Below are positions 8,681 through 19,574 of a stretch of DNA of 64,000 nt, piece by piece. The notes under the pieces are model-generated. The model was given only the letters and a program-made list of their open reading frames with translations. It was not told the DNA's origin and did not search any database. Source of the stretch: Pseudomonas tensinigenes (GTDB taxonomy: Bacteria; Pseudomonadota; Gammaproteobacteria; Pseudomonadales; Pseudomonadaceae); contig NZ_CP077089.1 in assembly GCF_014268445.2 (NCBI RefSeq), positions 5,501,501 to 5,565,500 of the forward strand, given 5' to 3'. A program made the position numbers and the translations under genes. Each line of letters opens with the position of its first letter. Within the stretch, counting starts at the first letter, position 1.

Positions 8681-9042
8681 GGCAGCTCCGGGCTCGGCAG
8701 TGATGGAAAAACACTGTGCCGGATTCTAGGTGATCAGCCCCTAAAAGGCTCTATCCCAAGCCACGATTCCCGTGGCTTGCAGACATTCTGCAAACACCAT
8801 CGCGCGTGGACGACACAGGATCATTCACACAACGAATAGTTTTATTGTGACCGACGGTTCACTTTCGACCTTTGACAGGTTTGTTTCTTGTCTATATTTT
8901 TTCGAATCTGAATAATGTAAGAATTATCATCACCGCAGCACTCAGCAGTAAACCGGGAAAGGAATGGGGATTCCTGACCGGGGAAAATCGCGCCATGCCC
9001 TGACGGCATCGCGCCAGACAACAACAAAAAACGAGGTTTTCA
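8681..9042. other. ybaK/glpF divergent intergenic region
   Basis: This 362-base gap should contain the glpF promoter. The right half becomes AT-rich and holds a reasonable sigma-70 promoter (listed separately). I found no open frame with family features. Confidence 0.5.
8872..8900 (+). promoter_or_regulatory. Candidate sigma-70 promoter of glpF
   Basis: TTGACA at 8872-8877 and TATTTT at 8895-8900 are separated by 17 bases, about 145 bases before the glpF start. TTCGAA just downstream resembles half of a GlpR operator but the match is poor. Confidence 0.45.
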
Positions 9043-9894
9043 ATGACAACTGCTTTACAGCAACCAACGCTCTCGAGCCAATGCATGGCCGAGTTTCTGG
9101 GTACTGCCCTCCTGATCTTTTTCGGCACCGGTTGTGTCGCCGCGCTCAAAGTCGCGGGCGCCAGCTTTGGCCTGTGGGAAATCAGCATCATCTGGGGCGT
9201 CGGCGTGAGCATGGCGATCTACCTCACTGCCGGCGTTTCCGGCGCGCACCTGAACCCGGCCGTGAGCATCGCTCTGGCAATCTTCGCTGACTTCGAAAAG
9301 CGCAAACTGCCGTTCTACATTCTTGCGCAGATCGCCGGCGCCTTCTGCGGCGCGCTGCTGGTTTACACGCTTTACAGCAATCTTTTCTTCGATTACGAAC
9401 AAACTCATCAAATGGTCCGCGGCTCGGCCGCCAGCCTTGAGTTGGCCTCGGTGTTTTCGACCTTCCCGAATCCCGTTCTGTCGACTGCTCAGGCGTTCCT
9501 GGTCGAGATGATCATCACCGCGATTCTGATGGGCGTGATCATGTCGCTGACCGACGACAACAACGGTCTGCCGAAAGGCCCGCTGGCGCCGCTGCTGATC
9601 GGTTTGCTGATCGCGGTGATCGGCAGCTCGATGGGCCCACTGACCGGTTTCGCGATGAACCCGGCGCGTGACTTCGGTCCGAAACTGATGACTTTCTTTA
9701 CCGGCTGGGGTGAAATTTCCTTCACTGGTGGTCGCGATATTCCGTACTTCCTGATTCCGATTTTTGCACCGATTGTCGGTGCTTGCCTCGGCGCTGCCGG
9801 GTATCGCGGGCTCATCGCCCGTCACCTGACCGGCGCCACACCTGCTACAAAGGATGCAGAACCGGCCATTGACGGCAAACCAAGAACTTCTTGA
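9043..9894 (+). CDS. glpF: Glycerol uptake facilitator GlpF
   Basis: A 283-residue inner-membrane channel of the MIP family that lets glycerol diffuse into the cell. Both pore motifs are present: NPA in GAHLNPAVS and the glycerol-channel form NPARDFGPK with the aspartate that separates GlpF from water channels. Six membrane spans can be traced. It is first in the order glpF-glpK-glpR-glpD, the usual Pseudomonas arrangement. A GAGG site precedes the ATG, and 77 bases separate it from glpK. Confidence 0.96.
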   Translation: MTTALQQPTLSSQCMAEFLGTALLIFFGTGCVAALKVAGASFGLWEISIIWGVGVSMAIYLTAGVSGAHLNPAVSIALAIFADFEKRKLPFYILAQIAGAFCGALLVYTLYSNLFFDYEQTHQMVRGSAASLELASVFSTFPNPVLSTAQAFLVEMIITAILMGVIMSLTDDNNGLPKGPLAPLLIGLLIAVIGSSMGPLTGFAMNPARDFGPKLMTFFTGWGEISFTGGRDIPYFLIPIFAPIVGACLGAAGYRGLIARHLTGATPATKDAEPAIDGKPRTS

Positions 9895-9923
9895 AACAGT
9901 CGGCGCGGGTTCCTGCCCTTTAG

Positions 9924-11474
<1,551 letters not shown>

Positions 11475-11748
11475 GCCAACCTTAGGACTGGCTGAAGCGG
11501 TCCAAACAGCGTGAAAGCGTAGCGAGCGAAGGCAAGCCAAGGCAAAAACAGGCGAGGACCGGCTGGGGTCGCACTCGACTTTACGGGTTTGTAAATGAGC
11601 AGTCCGAGCCTGTTTTTAACGCAGGATGGCTTGCGTAACGCCGTAGGCGCCCAGCACGAAGTAGCTTTCACGTTGTTTGGAAACTGGTCGGGAGCGGATT
11701 CCTGCGTCATCATGGGCAAATTTTGCACGGCAGCCCAAAGGAAGCCCC

Positions 11749-12504
11749 ATGAATCTGCCTCCCCGTCAGCAGCAAATCCTCGAGCTGGTCCGCGAACGCG
11801 GCTATGTGAGCATCGAGGAAATGGCCACGCTGTTCGTTGTTACCCCGCAAACCATCCGCCGCGACATCAATCAGCTCGCGGAAGCCAATCTGCTGCGTCG
11901 CTACCATGGCGGTGCTGCCTATGATTCCAGCGTCGAAAACACTGCCTATGCGATGCGCGCCGATCAGATGCGCGATGAAAAACAACGCATCGGTGAAGCC
12001 ATCGCCGCACAGATCCCCGATCACGCCTCGCTGTTCATCAATATCGGCACGACCACCGAATCGATTGCCCGCGCCCTGCTCAATCACAATCACCTGAAAA
12101 TCATCACCAACAACCTGCACGTAGCGTCGATGCTCAGTGCCAAGGATGATTTCGATGTGTTGCTGACCGGCGGCAATGTCCGTCGTGATGGCGGTGTGGT
12201 CGGTCAGGCGAGTGTGGATTTCATTAATCAGTTCAAGGTTGATTTCGCCCTCGTCGGGATCAGCGGCATCGATGAAGACGGCAGTTTGCTGGATTTTGAT
12301 TATCAGGAAGTGCGGGTTTCGCAGGCGATCATTGCCAATGCGCGGCAAGTGATTCTGGCGGCGGACTCGAGCAAGTTCGGGCGTAACGCCATGATTCGGT
12401 TGGGGCCGATCAGTCTGATTGATTGCCTGGTGACCGATCAGCAGCCGGTGCCGGCGCTGGCGCAGTTGTTGAGTCAGCACAAGATTCGCCTGGAAGTCGT
12501 TTAA
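11749..12504 (+). CDS. glpR: Glycerol-3-phosphate regulon repressor GlpR
   Basis: A 251-residue DeoR-family repressor. The N-terminal winged helix-turn-helix (RQQQILELV...[13 protein letters not shown]) is followed by a sugar-phosphate-sensing domain with [18 protein letters not shown] and [13 protein letters not shown]. It should bind operators before glpD and glpF and release on binding glycerol 3-phosphate. AAAGGAAG precedes the ATG at 11749; an upstream in-frame start at 11677 gives 24 residues without family similarity. The 274-base gap from glpK shows no other gene. Confidence 0.95.
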   Translation: MNLPPRQQQILELVRERGYVSIEEMATLFVVTPQTIRRDINQLAEANLLRRYHGGAAYDSSVENTAYAMRADQMRDEKQRIGEAIAAQIPDHASLFINIGTTTESIARALLNHNHLKIITNNLHVASMLSAKDDFDVLLTGGNVRRDGGVVGQASVDFINQFKVDFALVGISGIDEDGSLLDFDYQEVRVSQAIIANARQVILAADSSKFGRNAMIRLGPISLIDCLVTDQQPVPALAQLLSQHKIRLEVV

Positions 12505-12517
12505 CCCCCCAAACATC

Positions 12518-12592
12518 AAAAGATCGCAGCCTTCGGCAGCTCCTACATGGGTTCATCTGACCTGTAGGAGCTGCCGAAGGCTGCGATCTTTT
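12518..12592. repeat. Long palindrome, copy 2 (possible terminator of glpR)
   Basis: Same arms as the 7259-7326 palindrome with a different, slightly longer loop. It starts 13 bases after the glpR stop and is flanked by A and T runs, so it probably ends the glpFKR transcript. Confidence 0.9.
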
Positions 12593-12598
12593 GCTTTT

Positions 12599-12722
12599 AA
12601 TGTTCGAAAATTTTCCTTTCTCTGCCCTTCGATGAGTTTTTTCAATCGAACGTGACTGGCTGCGCGCGTCTTTATGGGCTACCATTTTCGCAAATGAACA
12701 TTCATGTTCGATTTCCAATATA
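12599..12722. promoter_or_regulatory. glpD control region with GlpR-like sites
   Basis: The site at 12703-12722 fits the enterobacterial GlpR consensus WATGTTCGWT-AWCGAACATW at 9 of 10 positions on the left half and about 7 of 10 on the right. Two more half-sites stand at 12599-12608 (AATGTTCGAA) and 12645-12654 (ATCGAACGTG). GAACAT-TC-ATGTTC (12696-12709) is a perfect small inverted repeat overlapping the main site. The cluster fits repression by the GlpR encoded just upstream. Confidence 0.6.
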
Positions 12723-12750
12723 GAAAATCAAAAGAACCCGAGGCCAGCCG

Positions 12751-14289
12751 ATGTCCACCTCTACCTTGCGTACGCCCCCACTCTCCGAGATCTACGACAT
12801 CGCCGTTATCGGCGGCGGGATCAATGGCGTGGGGATCGCAGCGGATGCCGCCGGTCGCGGGCTTTCGGTGTTCCTTTGCGAAAAGGACGATCTGGCCAGC
12901 CACACCTCGTCGGCCAGCAGCAAGCTGATCCACGGTGGCCTGCGCTACCTCGAACATTACGAATTCCGTCTGGTGCGTGAAGCGCTGGCCGAACGCGAAG
13001 TGCTGCTGGCCAAGGCGCCGCACATCGTCAAACCGATGCGCTTCGTGCTGCCGCACCGTCCGCACCTGCGCCCGGCGTGGATGATCCGCGCTGGCCTGTT
13101 CCTCTACGACAACCTCGGCAAGCGCGAAAAACTGCCAGGCTCGAAAAGCCTGAAGTTCGGTGCCGACAGCGCGCTGAAAAGCGAAATCAAGAAAGGCTTC
13201 GAATACTCCGACTGCTGGGTCGACGACGCCCGCCTCGTGGTGCTCAACGCCATGGCCGCCCGCGAAAAAGGCGCCCACGTGCACACCCAGACCCGTTGCG
13301 TCAGCGCCCGCCGCGCCAAAGGCTTGTGGCACCTGAACCTGGAACGTGCCGACGGCAGCCTGTTTTCGATCACTGCCAAAGCGCTGGTGAACGCCGCTGG
13401 CCCATGGGTTGCCAAATTCATTCGTGACGATCTGAAGATGGAATCGCCGTACGGCATCCGCCTGATTCAGGGCAGCCACATCATCGTGCCGAAGCTCTAT
13501 GAAGGCGATCACGCGCACATTCTGCAAAACGAAGATCAGCGCATCGTTTTCACCATTCCGTACCTGAACAACCACTTCACCCTGATCGGCACCACCGACC
13601 GTGAATACACTGGCGATCCGGCGAAAGTGGCAATCACCGACGCCGAAACCGATTACCTGCTGAAAGTGGTCAATGCGCATTTCAAGCAGCAGCTCAGCCG
13701 CGACGACATCCAGCACAGCTACTCGGGCGTACGTCCACTGTGCAACGACGAATCCGACAACCCGTCGGCCGTGACCCGCGATTACACCCTGGCGTTGTCG
13801 GCCGGCGGCGAAGAAGCGCCGCTGCTGTCAGTGTTTGGCGGCAAGCTGACCACCTACCGCAAACTCGCTGAGTCGGCGATGGCGCAGTTGCTGCCATTTT
13901 TCACCCAGATGCGCCCGAGCTGGACGGCCACCGCCACCCTGCCCGGTGGCGAAGACATGACCACCCCGCAGGCTCTGTGCGCGCAGATTCGCGACAAGTT
14001 CGACTTCGTGCCGACCGAGATCGCTCGTCGCTGGTCCACCACCTACGGCAGCCGCACCTGGCGCATGCTTGAAGGCGTGGAAACCCTGGCCGACATGGGC
14101 GAACACCTCGGCGGCGGGCTCTACACCCGTGAAGTCGACTACCTGTGCAGCGAAGAGTGGGCAACCACTGCCCACGACATTCTGTGGCGCCGCAGCAAAC
14201 TGGGCTTGTTCACCACCCCGGTCGAGCAGGAAAAACTGGCGGCTTATCTGGGCAAGGTTGAACAGAACCGCAAGATCGAAGCGGCCTGA
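12751..14289 (+). CDS. glpD: Aerobic glycerol-3-phosphate dehydrogenase GlpD
   Basis: A 512-residue FAD enzyme on the inner face of the membrane. It oxidises glycerol 3-phosphate to dihydroxyacetone phosphate and reduces ubiquinone. The FAD-binding motif is GGGINGVGIAADAAGRG near residue 20, followed by SSASSKLIHGGLRYLE, typical of GlpD, and the C-terminal DAO_C domain. It has its own promoter region with GlpR-like operators and a strong terminator, so it is probably transcribed apart from glpFKR but coregulated. The usual next gene, glpM, is missing here and found at 31471. Confidence 0.97.
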   Translation: MSTSTLRTPPLSEIYDIAVIGGGINGVGIAADAAGRGLSVFLCEKDDLASHTSSASSKLIHGGLRYLEHYEFRLVREALAEREVLLAKAPHIVKPMRFVLPHRPHLRPAWMIRAGLFLYDNLGKREKLPGSKSLKFGADSALKSEIKKGFEYSDCWVDDARLVVLNAMAAREKGAHVHTQTRCVSARRAKGLWHLNLERADGSLFSITAKALVNAAGPWVAKFIRDDLKMESPYGIRLIQGSHIIVPKLYEGDHAHILQNEDQRIVFTIPYLNNHFTLIGTTDREYTGDPAKVAITDAETDYLLKVVNAHFKQQLSRDDIQHSYSGVRPLCNDESDNPSAVTRDYTLALSAGGEEAPLLSVFGGKLTTYRKLAESAMAQLLPFFTQMRPSWTATATLPGGEDMTTPQALCAQIRDKFDFVPTEIARRWSTTYGSRTWRMLEGVETLADMGEHLGGGLYTREVDYLCSEEWATTAHDILWRRSKLGLFTTPVEQEKLAAYLGKVEQNRKIEAA

Positions 14290-14303
14290 TCAACGCTTAA
14301 ACG

Positions 14304-14337
14304 AAAGCCCCTGAATTGTGAGATTCAGGGGCTTTTT
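14304..14337 (+). terminator. Terminator after glpD
   Basis: Thirteen-base perfect stem (14304-14316 with 14323-14335), six-base loop, T-run after. Confidence 0.93.
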
Positions 14338-14359
14338 GTTGTGCCATGAGATCCAGCCC

Positions 14360-14560
14360 CCCTCACCCCAGCCCTCTCCCCCCAAGGGGGGCGAGGGGGA
14401 AAGGGAGCAGATCGGGGCTCGCTCAAATACCGCGCTGGGAAAAAGGAGCCGATCGAGGGCTTTTTCAATCCTGAGTTCGACTCGATATTTCAGGTCGGCA
14501 TCACTCGCAAGGACAACACGATCAGTCCCCTCTCCCTCTGGGAGAGGGCTAGGGTGAGGG
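14360..14560. repeat. MITE-like element, copy 1
   Basis: About 200 bases bounded by inverted ends: CCCTCACCCCAGCCCTCTCC on the left and its near complement (GGAGAGGGCTAGGGTGAGGG) on the right. The interior shares GAGTTCGACTCG and CAGGTCGGC blocks with copies at 31822 and 56228. It has no coding capacity and lies between glpD and the LysR gene. The hairpin it could form might also end transcription. Confidence 0.8.
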
Positions 14561-14574
14561 CTTTGGAGCCGGCA

Positions 14575-15477
14575 TCACTGCGCCAAATGCAACAACAGAA
14601 AATCAATGAACGCCCGCGACTTGTGCGGCAGATGCGGGGTGTTGGGAAATACCACATTGATTGACTGCGAAGGCAGCGAATACTCCGGCAACAAGCGCAC
14701 CAGACGTCCGGCGGCAATGTCATCTGCCACCACCCACGCCGGCAGAACCGATACGCCCAGCGACGACAACGTCATCGAGCGAATGGCCGTCGACGAGTTC
14801 GATTCGAAGTGGCTGGTACCGCCAACCTCGACGCCCTGCCCTGACCCATGACGCAATGTCCACTGGGTCGGCGCCTGCAAATTGCTGTTGGCAATCCACG
14901 GCACGTTGTTCAAATCCTGCGGTTGACCCACAGGGTGTCGGGCGAGAAATTGCTCGGTGGCGACCAGCACAATTTCATAATCAGCCAACTTGCGGCTCTT
15001 GAATGCCGAATCCGCCAAGTTGCCCAGACGAATCACCAGATCAAGCTTTTCCGCCACCAGATCATTCAACGAAGAGTTGAAGTTGTAGCACAGGCGAATT
15101 TCCGGATAACGCTCGGAGAACAGTGGGATCAACGGCAGAATATACTTTTCACCGTATTCACTGGTTGAACTAATCCGCAACTTTCCGGATACCCGATTAT
15201 TACCTTTCAGAACATTATCAAACGCATTGTCGATGTCCGCGACAATACCCTTGAACTCCTCATAAAACTCCTGACCTATTTCGGTCAGCGATATATTGCG
15301 GGTATTGCGGATCAACAGCGTCGCCGACAAAACCTCTTCCAGCGCCTTGACATGCAGGCTGGCCATGGCTTTGCTGATACTCAGATAATTCGCGGCTTTG
15401 GTGTAAGAACCAAAATCCACCACCGCAAGGAACGTCTGAACCCGATTAAGATGAGAATGCATGGCGCTATGGCTCAC
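14575..15477 (-). CDS. LysR-family regulator, divergent from the tryptophan/Rieske cluster
   Basis: A 300-residue LysR-type regulator. The N-terminal helix-turn-helix (FLAVVDFGSYTKAANYLSISKAMAS) is followed by a co-inducer-binding domain. It is of the short CrgA-like class that often controls a neighbouring divergent operon. Only 90 bases separate it from the MFS gene, so it probably regulates both itself and the 15568-24537 cluster. The inducer is not knowable from sequence; tryptophan or an indole product is the obvious guess from context. Recognition helix residues are slightly unusual (ISKAMASLHVK instead of the common S.PAVS.QI). Confidence 0.88.
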   Translation of the reverse strand: MSHSAMHSHLNRVQTFLAVVDFGSYTKAANYLSISKAMASLHVKALEEVLSATLLIRNTRNISLTEIGQEFYEEFKGIVADIDNAFDNVLKGNNRVSGKLRISSTSEYGEKYILPLIPLFSERYPEIRLCYNFNSSLNDLVAEKLDLVIRLGNLADSAFKSRKLADYEIVLVATEQFLARHPVGQPQDLNNVPWIANSNLQAPTQWTLRHGSGQGVEVGGTSHFESNSSTAIRSMTLSSLGVSVLPAWVVADDIAAGRLVRLLPEYSLPSQSINVVFPNTPHLPHKSRAFIDFLLLHLAQ

Positions 15478-15510
15478 TGTTAAATCCTGTCAAACATTGT
15501 TTTAAGCATA

Positions 15511-15521
15511 GTCGTATCGAC
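15511..15521. promoter_or_regulatory. Possible LysR operator between divergent genes
   Basis: GTCG-TAT-CGAC is a short dyad in the 90-base divergent gap, near the position expected for a LysR recognition site. Nothing beyond symmetry and position supports it. Confidence 0.25.
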
Positions 15522-15567
15522 ACTTCAAGTCCATCGCCCCTATGCTGCGCGGCAAAGGGGATACAAC

Positions 15568-16935
15568 ATGAACTATCGCTACAAGATTGCGCTGATCTTT
15601 TTGATCGGCTTTTTTATTGACTGTATAAACATATTCATGTCGGCTGTGGCTTTGCCGAGTATATCGGCAACTTTACAGGTCAGTACTTCATCAGTGGCGT
15701 GGGTCGCCAATGCTTATATTCTTGGCCTGACCCTGATTATTCCGGTCAGCACCTGGCTGGCCGGGCGTTTTGGCAGTCGCGAGATTCTCACCGCTTCGAT
15801 GCTGGTGTTCACCGGCTCTGTGTGGATGTGCGGCATGGCCGACAGTTTCCATGAACTGGTGATCTGGCGGTTCGTGCAGGGCGTCGGTGGTGGCTTGCTG
15901 ATTCCGGTCGGTCAGGCGCTGACCTTCAATCTGTTTCAGGGCGAGCAGCGGGCGAAGATCTCCACACTGGTGATGGCCGTCGCGCTGATTGCCCCGGCCA
16001 TTTCGCCAACGGTCGGCGGCATCATCGTCGACAGCAGCTCCTGGCGTTGGGTGTTCTACAGCAACATTCCGTTCTCGCTGATCGCCGCCGGACTGTCGTG
16101 GTTGTGGATCAAGGAAAGCAAACCAGCGGACCTGCCACGTCCGGACATCAAAGGCCTGCTGTTGGTCAGTGCCGCACTCGCCAGCCTGCTGATGGGCATG
16201 TCGCTGTACGGCGGCGACTACCCGGCGCTGGCCGCGTTGAGCTGTGTCGCGGCGGGCTTGCTGTTCATCGTGCTGTACCTGCGGCACTACCGCCGCTGCA
16301 GCAACGCGATCATCGAATTGAGCCTGCTCAAAAGCAAAAAACTCAGCACCTCAATCTTGATCTATTACGCGATTCCCGGCGTGTTCACCGGGGTCAACCT
16401 GATGAGCATTTTCTTCCTGCAGAACACCCTGCACTTCAGCGCCCGGCTGACCGGGATGTTCATGATCCTCTACGCCATCGGCGCGTTCGTTGCGATGACG
16501 ATTTGCGGCCGGGTCTACAACCGCGTCGGCGCGAAACGTCTGTTCACCCTCGGCATGCTGCTGCACAGCGCCGGCATCGCCACGCTGATGCTGGTCAACG
16601 CGCCGACGGACCTGTGGGTGATCGTCATCGCTTACAGCCTGATGGGCATCGGCGGTGGCATCGGCGCCAACACCGCACAGACCACCTCGTTGATGGATTT
16701 CGCCGGCGGCGATACGCACAAGGCCAGCGTGATCTGGAACATCAATCGGCAGATGTCTTTCAGCCTCGGTGCTGCGTTGTTTCTGATGATCTTCAATGTG
16801 CTGCTCAAGCAGTTCGACACCACACAGGCTTACCACGCGACGTTCGCGATTGCGGCACTGGTCGGGCTGTTCCCGCTGTTTCAGATGAGTCAATTGAACC
16901 CTCCAAAGGAATGCCATGAACAACAACCTGGTTGA
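15568..16935 (+). CDS. MFS transporter, drug:H+ antiporter type
   Basis: A 455-residue membrane protein of the major facilitator superfamily, probably DHA2-like. It has a first helix with DCINIFMSAVALPSI, the motif LAGRFGSRE after helix 2 (motif A position), and WRFVQGVGGG with motif C (APAISPTVGG) after it. About 12 membrane spans can be traced. It would export a small organic compound by proton antiport. As first gene of the accessory cluster it may export the cluster product or an intermediate, or import a substrate. AAAGGGG precedes the ATG. Its end overlaps the next gene by 20 bases. Confidence 0.88.
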   Translation: MNYRYKIALIFLIGFFIDCINIFMSAVALPSISATLQVSTSSVAWVANAYILGLTLIIPVSTWLAGRFGSREILTASMLVFTGSVWMCGMADSFHELVIWRFVQGVGGGLLIPVGQALTFNLFQGEQRAKISTLVMAVALIAPAISPTVGGIIVDSSSWRWVFYSNIPFSLIAAGLSWLWIKESKPADLPRPDIKGLLLVSAALASLLMGMSLYGGDYPALAALSCVAAGLLFIVLYLRHYRRCSNAIIELSLLKSKKLSTSILIYYAIPGVFTGVNLMSIFFLQNTLHFSARLTGMFMILYAIGAFVAMTICGRVYNRVGAKRLFTLGMLLHSAGIATLMLVNAPTDLWVIVIAYSLMGIGGGIGANTAQTTSLMDFAGGDTHKASVIWNINRQMSFSLGAALFLMIFNVLLKQFDTTQAYHATFAIAALVGLFPLFQMSQLNPPKECHEQQPG

Positions 16936-17332
16936 ACGAGCGCAACACAGTATTCACCACGTGCACGATCTGATTCACCGCGTCTTCACCGATGCCGACG
17001 GTGCTGGCGCAGAGGCCATCGCGCCGCTGATGGCGGTGTTCGCCGAACACTTCAGCATGGTCACCACGTCGGCCGCCGTGATCGGCCGGGCGCAAGTCGA
17101 GCAACTGTTCAGCGGTGCCGTCGGTGCCCGCAAAGGTCTGGAGATTCTGATCAGCGACCTGCAAACGGTCTGGCACGAAGGCTCGACCGTGGCCCTGCGC
17201 TACAAGGAAAGCCACCGCCTGAACCAGATAGAAACGTCGCGCATCTCGGTCGCGATCCTTCGCGTCCAGCACCATGACGTCCAATGGTTGTACCTGCACG
17301 AAACGCCGATCAGTCAGGAACAGCCTGCATGA
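16916..17332 (+). CDS. NTF2-like (SnoaL/DUF4440-type) small protein
   Basis: A 138-residue cytoplasmic protein with the pattern of an NTF2-like cone fold: helical start, HFSMVTTSAAVIGRAQVEQLFSGAVGAR, then alternating beta strands ending in VQWLYLHETP. Members act as isomerases, cyclases, hydrolases or oxygenase beta subunits. It is tightly placed: it starts 20 bases inside the MFS gene with AAAGGAATGCC as ribosome site and overlaps the reductase by ATGA. In indole-acetate degradation (iac) clusters a small non-redox protein of similar size is also present (IacI), but I cannot claim orthology. Function unknown. Confidence 0.75.
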   Translation: MNNNLVERAQHSIHHVHDLIHRVFTDADGAGAEAIAPLMAVFAEHFSMVTTSAAVIGRAQVEQLFSGAVGARKGLEILISDLQTVWHEGSTVALRYKESHRLNQIETSRISVAILRVQHHDVQWLYLHETPISQEQPA

Positions 17333-18261
17333 AATTCACCGTCACTCAATGCCGGATGCTCTCGGCGTCGATCAAGGAAGTTACCGTCAGCGGTCCGGCC
17401 ACCCTGGCGGACATGACCCACGCGGGTGCGCATTTCAAATGGCTGATCCCGGGGCTGGACGAGTGCCGTCATTATTCGACAGTTCATGTGGACGAGGTGG
17501 CCGAAGGTTGCTTCACCTTCGCCATCCGCCTCTCGCCGAATTCCGTCAGCGGCCGCTACGTCAACGCACTGGCCGTCAATGACTGGGTGGAACTCGAAGG
17601 CCCGTTCAACACGTTCAACTACCCGCTCGACGTCAGCAGCGGCCGCGATATCGCGATTGCCGGCGGCATCGGGATCACGCCGCTGACCGGCATCCTGCGC
17701 CATCTGCAATCGCTTGAGCGAATGCCGCAGCTTCACTACTTCGCCAAAAGTGACGTCGACGCGGCCTACGCCCAGGACCTGCAAGCGCAGCTGCAGGAAC
17801 GCATGCAGCTGCACTTTTCCGGCAGCCGTCCGGCGATCAGTCAGCTCCTTGCCGACCTGAGCGCCGATGACCGTCTGTATGTCTGCGGCCCGGCGGCGAT
17901 GCTCAGCGCCGTGCTCAGCCACGCCGAAAGCGTTGGCCTGGCGCGGGAGCAGATCCATCTGGAAGTGTTCAACGTTGCCCGCGATGACGCCGCGCAAGGC
18001 TTTGTCATCGAGGCGGCCGACTCCGGCGTCAGCGTCAATGTCGGCCCGCAACAGTCGCTGCTCGAAGCCTTGGAGGCGGCCGGACTCGATCCGCTGTACG
18101 ACTGCCGTCGTGGTGAATGCGGAGTCTGTGCGCTGGACGTACTGGAAGGTGAAGTCGACCACCGTGATTTCATCATGAGCGAACAAGAAGCTGCCTGTAG
18201 CGCACGGATCTATCCCTGCGTCTCCCGCGCCAAAAGCCCGCGCCTGAAACTGGCAATCTGA
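17329..18261 (+). CDS. PDR/VanB-type ferredoxin reductase of the Rieske system
   Basis: A 310-residue electron-transfer protein of the phthalate-dioxygenase-reductase class. It has an N-terminal flavin domain (around GRYVNALAVNDWVELEGP), a central NAD-binding domain (GGIGITPLTGIL, YVCGPAAML) and a C-terminal plant-type [2Fe-2S] ferredoxin with C259, C264, C267 and a fourth cysteine in IYPCVSR. It would carry electrons from NADH to the Rieske oxygenase encoded next. The ATG at 17329 overlaps the upstream stop (ATGA); an in-frame start at 17284 would lie within the previous gene. Order and spacing argue that it serves this oxygenase specifically. Confidence 0.92.
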   Translation: MKFTVTQCRMLSASIKEVTVSGPATLADMTHAGAHFKWLIPGLDECRHYSTVHVDEVAEGCFTFAIRLSPNSVSGRYVNALAVNDWVELEGPFNTFNYPLDVSSGRDIAIAGGIGITPLTGILRHLQSLERMPQLHYFAKSDVDAAYAQDLQAQLQERMQLHFSGSRPAISQLLADLSADDRLYVCGPAAMLSAVLSHAESVGLAREQIHLEVFNVARDDAAQGFVIEAADSGVSVNVGPQQSLLEALEAAGLDPLYDCRRGECGVCALDVLEGEVDHRDFIMSEQEAACSARIYPCVSRAKSPRLKLAI

Positions 18262-18275
18262 GAGAGGACACCCCG

Positions 18276-19574
18276 TTGGACAACTATTTCAATGGCAGAG
18301 AAGTGCATAAATCTCTGTTCCTTGATCAGGCGCTTTTCGAACAGGAACAGCAGCGCGTGTTTGCCGCGAGCTGGTGCTACCTGGGTCACGACAGCCTGAT
18401 CCCCGAGACCGGCGATTACTTCACCACCACCCTCGCGCAACAGCCGCTGGCGATGGTGCGGCAGAAGAACGGCGCCATCGTCGTGCTGCACAATCGCTGC
18501 CCGCACAAAGGCGTGAAAGTGCTGGCCGAAGCACGCGGCAATGTCGGCCGCTTCATGCGCTGCCCGTACCACGCCTGGACGTTCAAGACTGACGGCGAGC
18601 TGCTGAGCATTCCGCTGAAAAAGGAATACGACGACTGCGACCTCAGCAGTTGTTCTGCGCACAAAGGCATGCGCCCGGTGAACGCGGTGCACAACTATCG
18701 CGGCTTCGTCTTTGTCCGTTTGACGGAACAAGGCATCGGCTTCGAGGCGTTTTTCGGCGAGTCGCTGTCGACGCTGGACAATATGGTCATGCGCTCGCCG
18801 CTTGGTCAGCTGAAAGTGATCGGCCAGCCATTGCTGCACCGCCATCGCTGCAACTGGAAAATGGTCGTCGACAACCAGACCGACACCTGCCACCCGATGA
18901 TCGCCCACGAATCTTCGGCCGGCGAAGCCATACGCCTGTGGCAGGAAACCGGCGCTCAGGGCAAGCCACCGATGGCGGTCGAACTGTTCTCGCCGTTCAT
19001 GGCCTCCTACGAGTTTTTCGCCGGCATGGGCATTCGCGTCTGGGCCAACGGCCACGGGCACACCGGGGTCAGTAATTCGATCCACAAGGCGTACACCGAC
19101 ATCCCCGGCTACTGGGAACAGATGGTCGAAAGCTACGGTGAAGAGCAGGCCCAAGCAATCCTCGATGACACCCGCCACAACACCGTGTATTTCCCCAACC
19201 TGATGGTCAAGGGACCGATCCAGACCTTGCGCGTGATCAAACCGGTCAGCGCCCGCGAAACCATCGTCGAGTCGTGGATCTTCGAACTGCAAGGTGCGCC
19301 CGTGCAGTTGCTGGAAAGAACCGTGCAGTACAACAACCTGATCAACTCGCCGTGCTCGATGGTCGCCCACGACGATGTGGAAATGTACGAACGGGCCATG
19401 GAAGGCCTGGGCAGCGACGCCAACGAATGGGTCAACGTCGCCCGCCTGTTCAGCCCGAACGAATCCTATGCGCAGACCCAAGTGGTGTCCGGCACCAGCG
19501 AAATGGCCATGCGTAATTTCTATAACAGTTGGCAGCACTTGATGCGGGACGACCATGCAACACGATCAATCTAA
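18276..19574 (+). CDS. Rieske aromatic-ring oxygenase, alpha subunit
   Basis: A 432-residue terminal oxygenase subunit. The Rieske [2Fe-2S] site is C75-x-H77...C96-x2-H99. The mononuclear iron site is N200-x2-D203-x2-H206-x4-H211 with a C-terminal Asp at 366 or 367, the 2-His-1-carboxylate triad with the bridging aspartate. It should insert one or two oxygens into an aromatic ring. The start is TTG at 18276, eight bases after GAGAGG. It overlaps the beta gene by 20 bases. Context points to an indole-derived substrate such as indole-3-acetate or its amide; a benzoate, anthranilate or iac-type (IacC) relative are alternatives that sequence alone does not settle. Confidence 0.92.
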   Translation: MDNYFNGREVHKSLFLDQALFEQEQQRVFAASWCYLGHDSLIPETGDYFTTTLAQQPLAMVRQKNGAIVVLHNRCPHKGVKVLAEARGNVGRFMRCPYHAWTFKTDGELLSIPLKKEYDDCDLSSCSAHKGMRPVNAVHNYRGFVFVRLTEQGIGFEAFFGESLSTLDNMVMRSPLGQLKVIGQPLLHRHRCNWKMVVDNQTDTCHPMIAHESSAGEAIRLWQETGAQGKPPMAVELFSPFMASYEFFAGMGIRVWANGHGHTGVSNSIHKAYTDIPGYWEQMVESYGEEQAQAILDDTRHNTVYFPNLMVKGPIQTLRVIKPVSARETIVESWIFELQGAPVQLLERTVQYNNLINSPCSMVAHDDVEMYERAMEGLGSDANEWVNVARLFSPNESYAQTQVVSGTSEMAMRNFYNSWQHLMRDDHATRSI

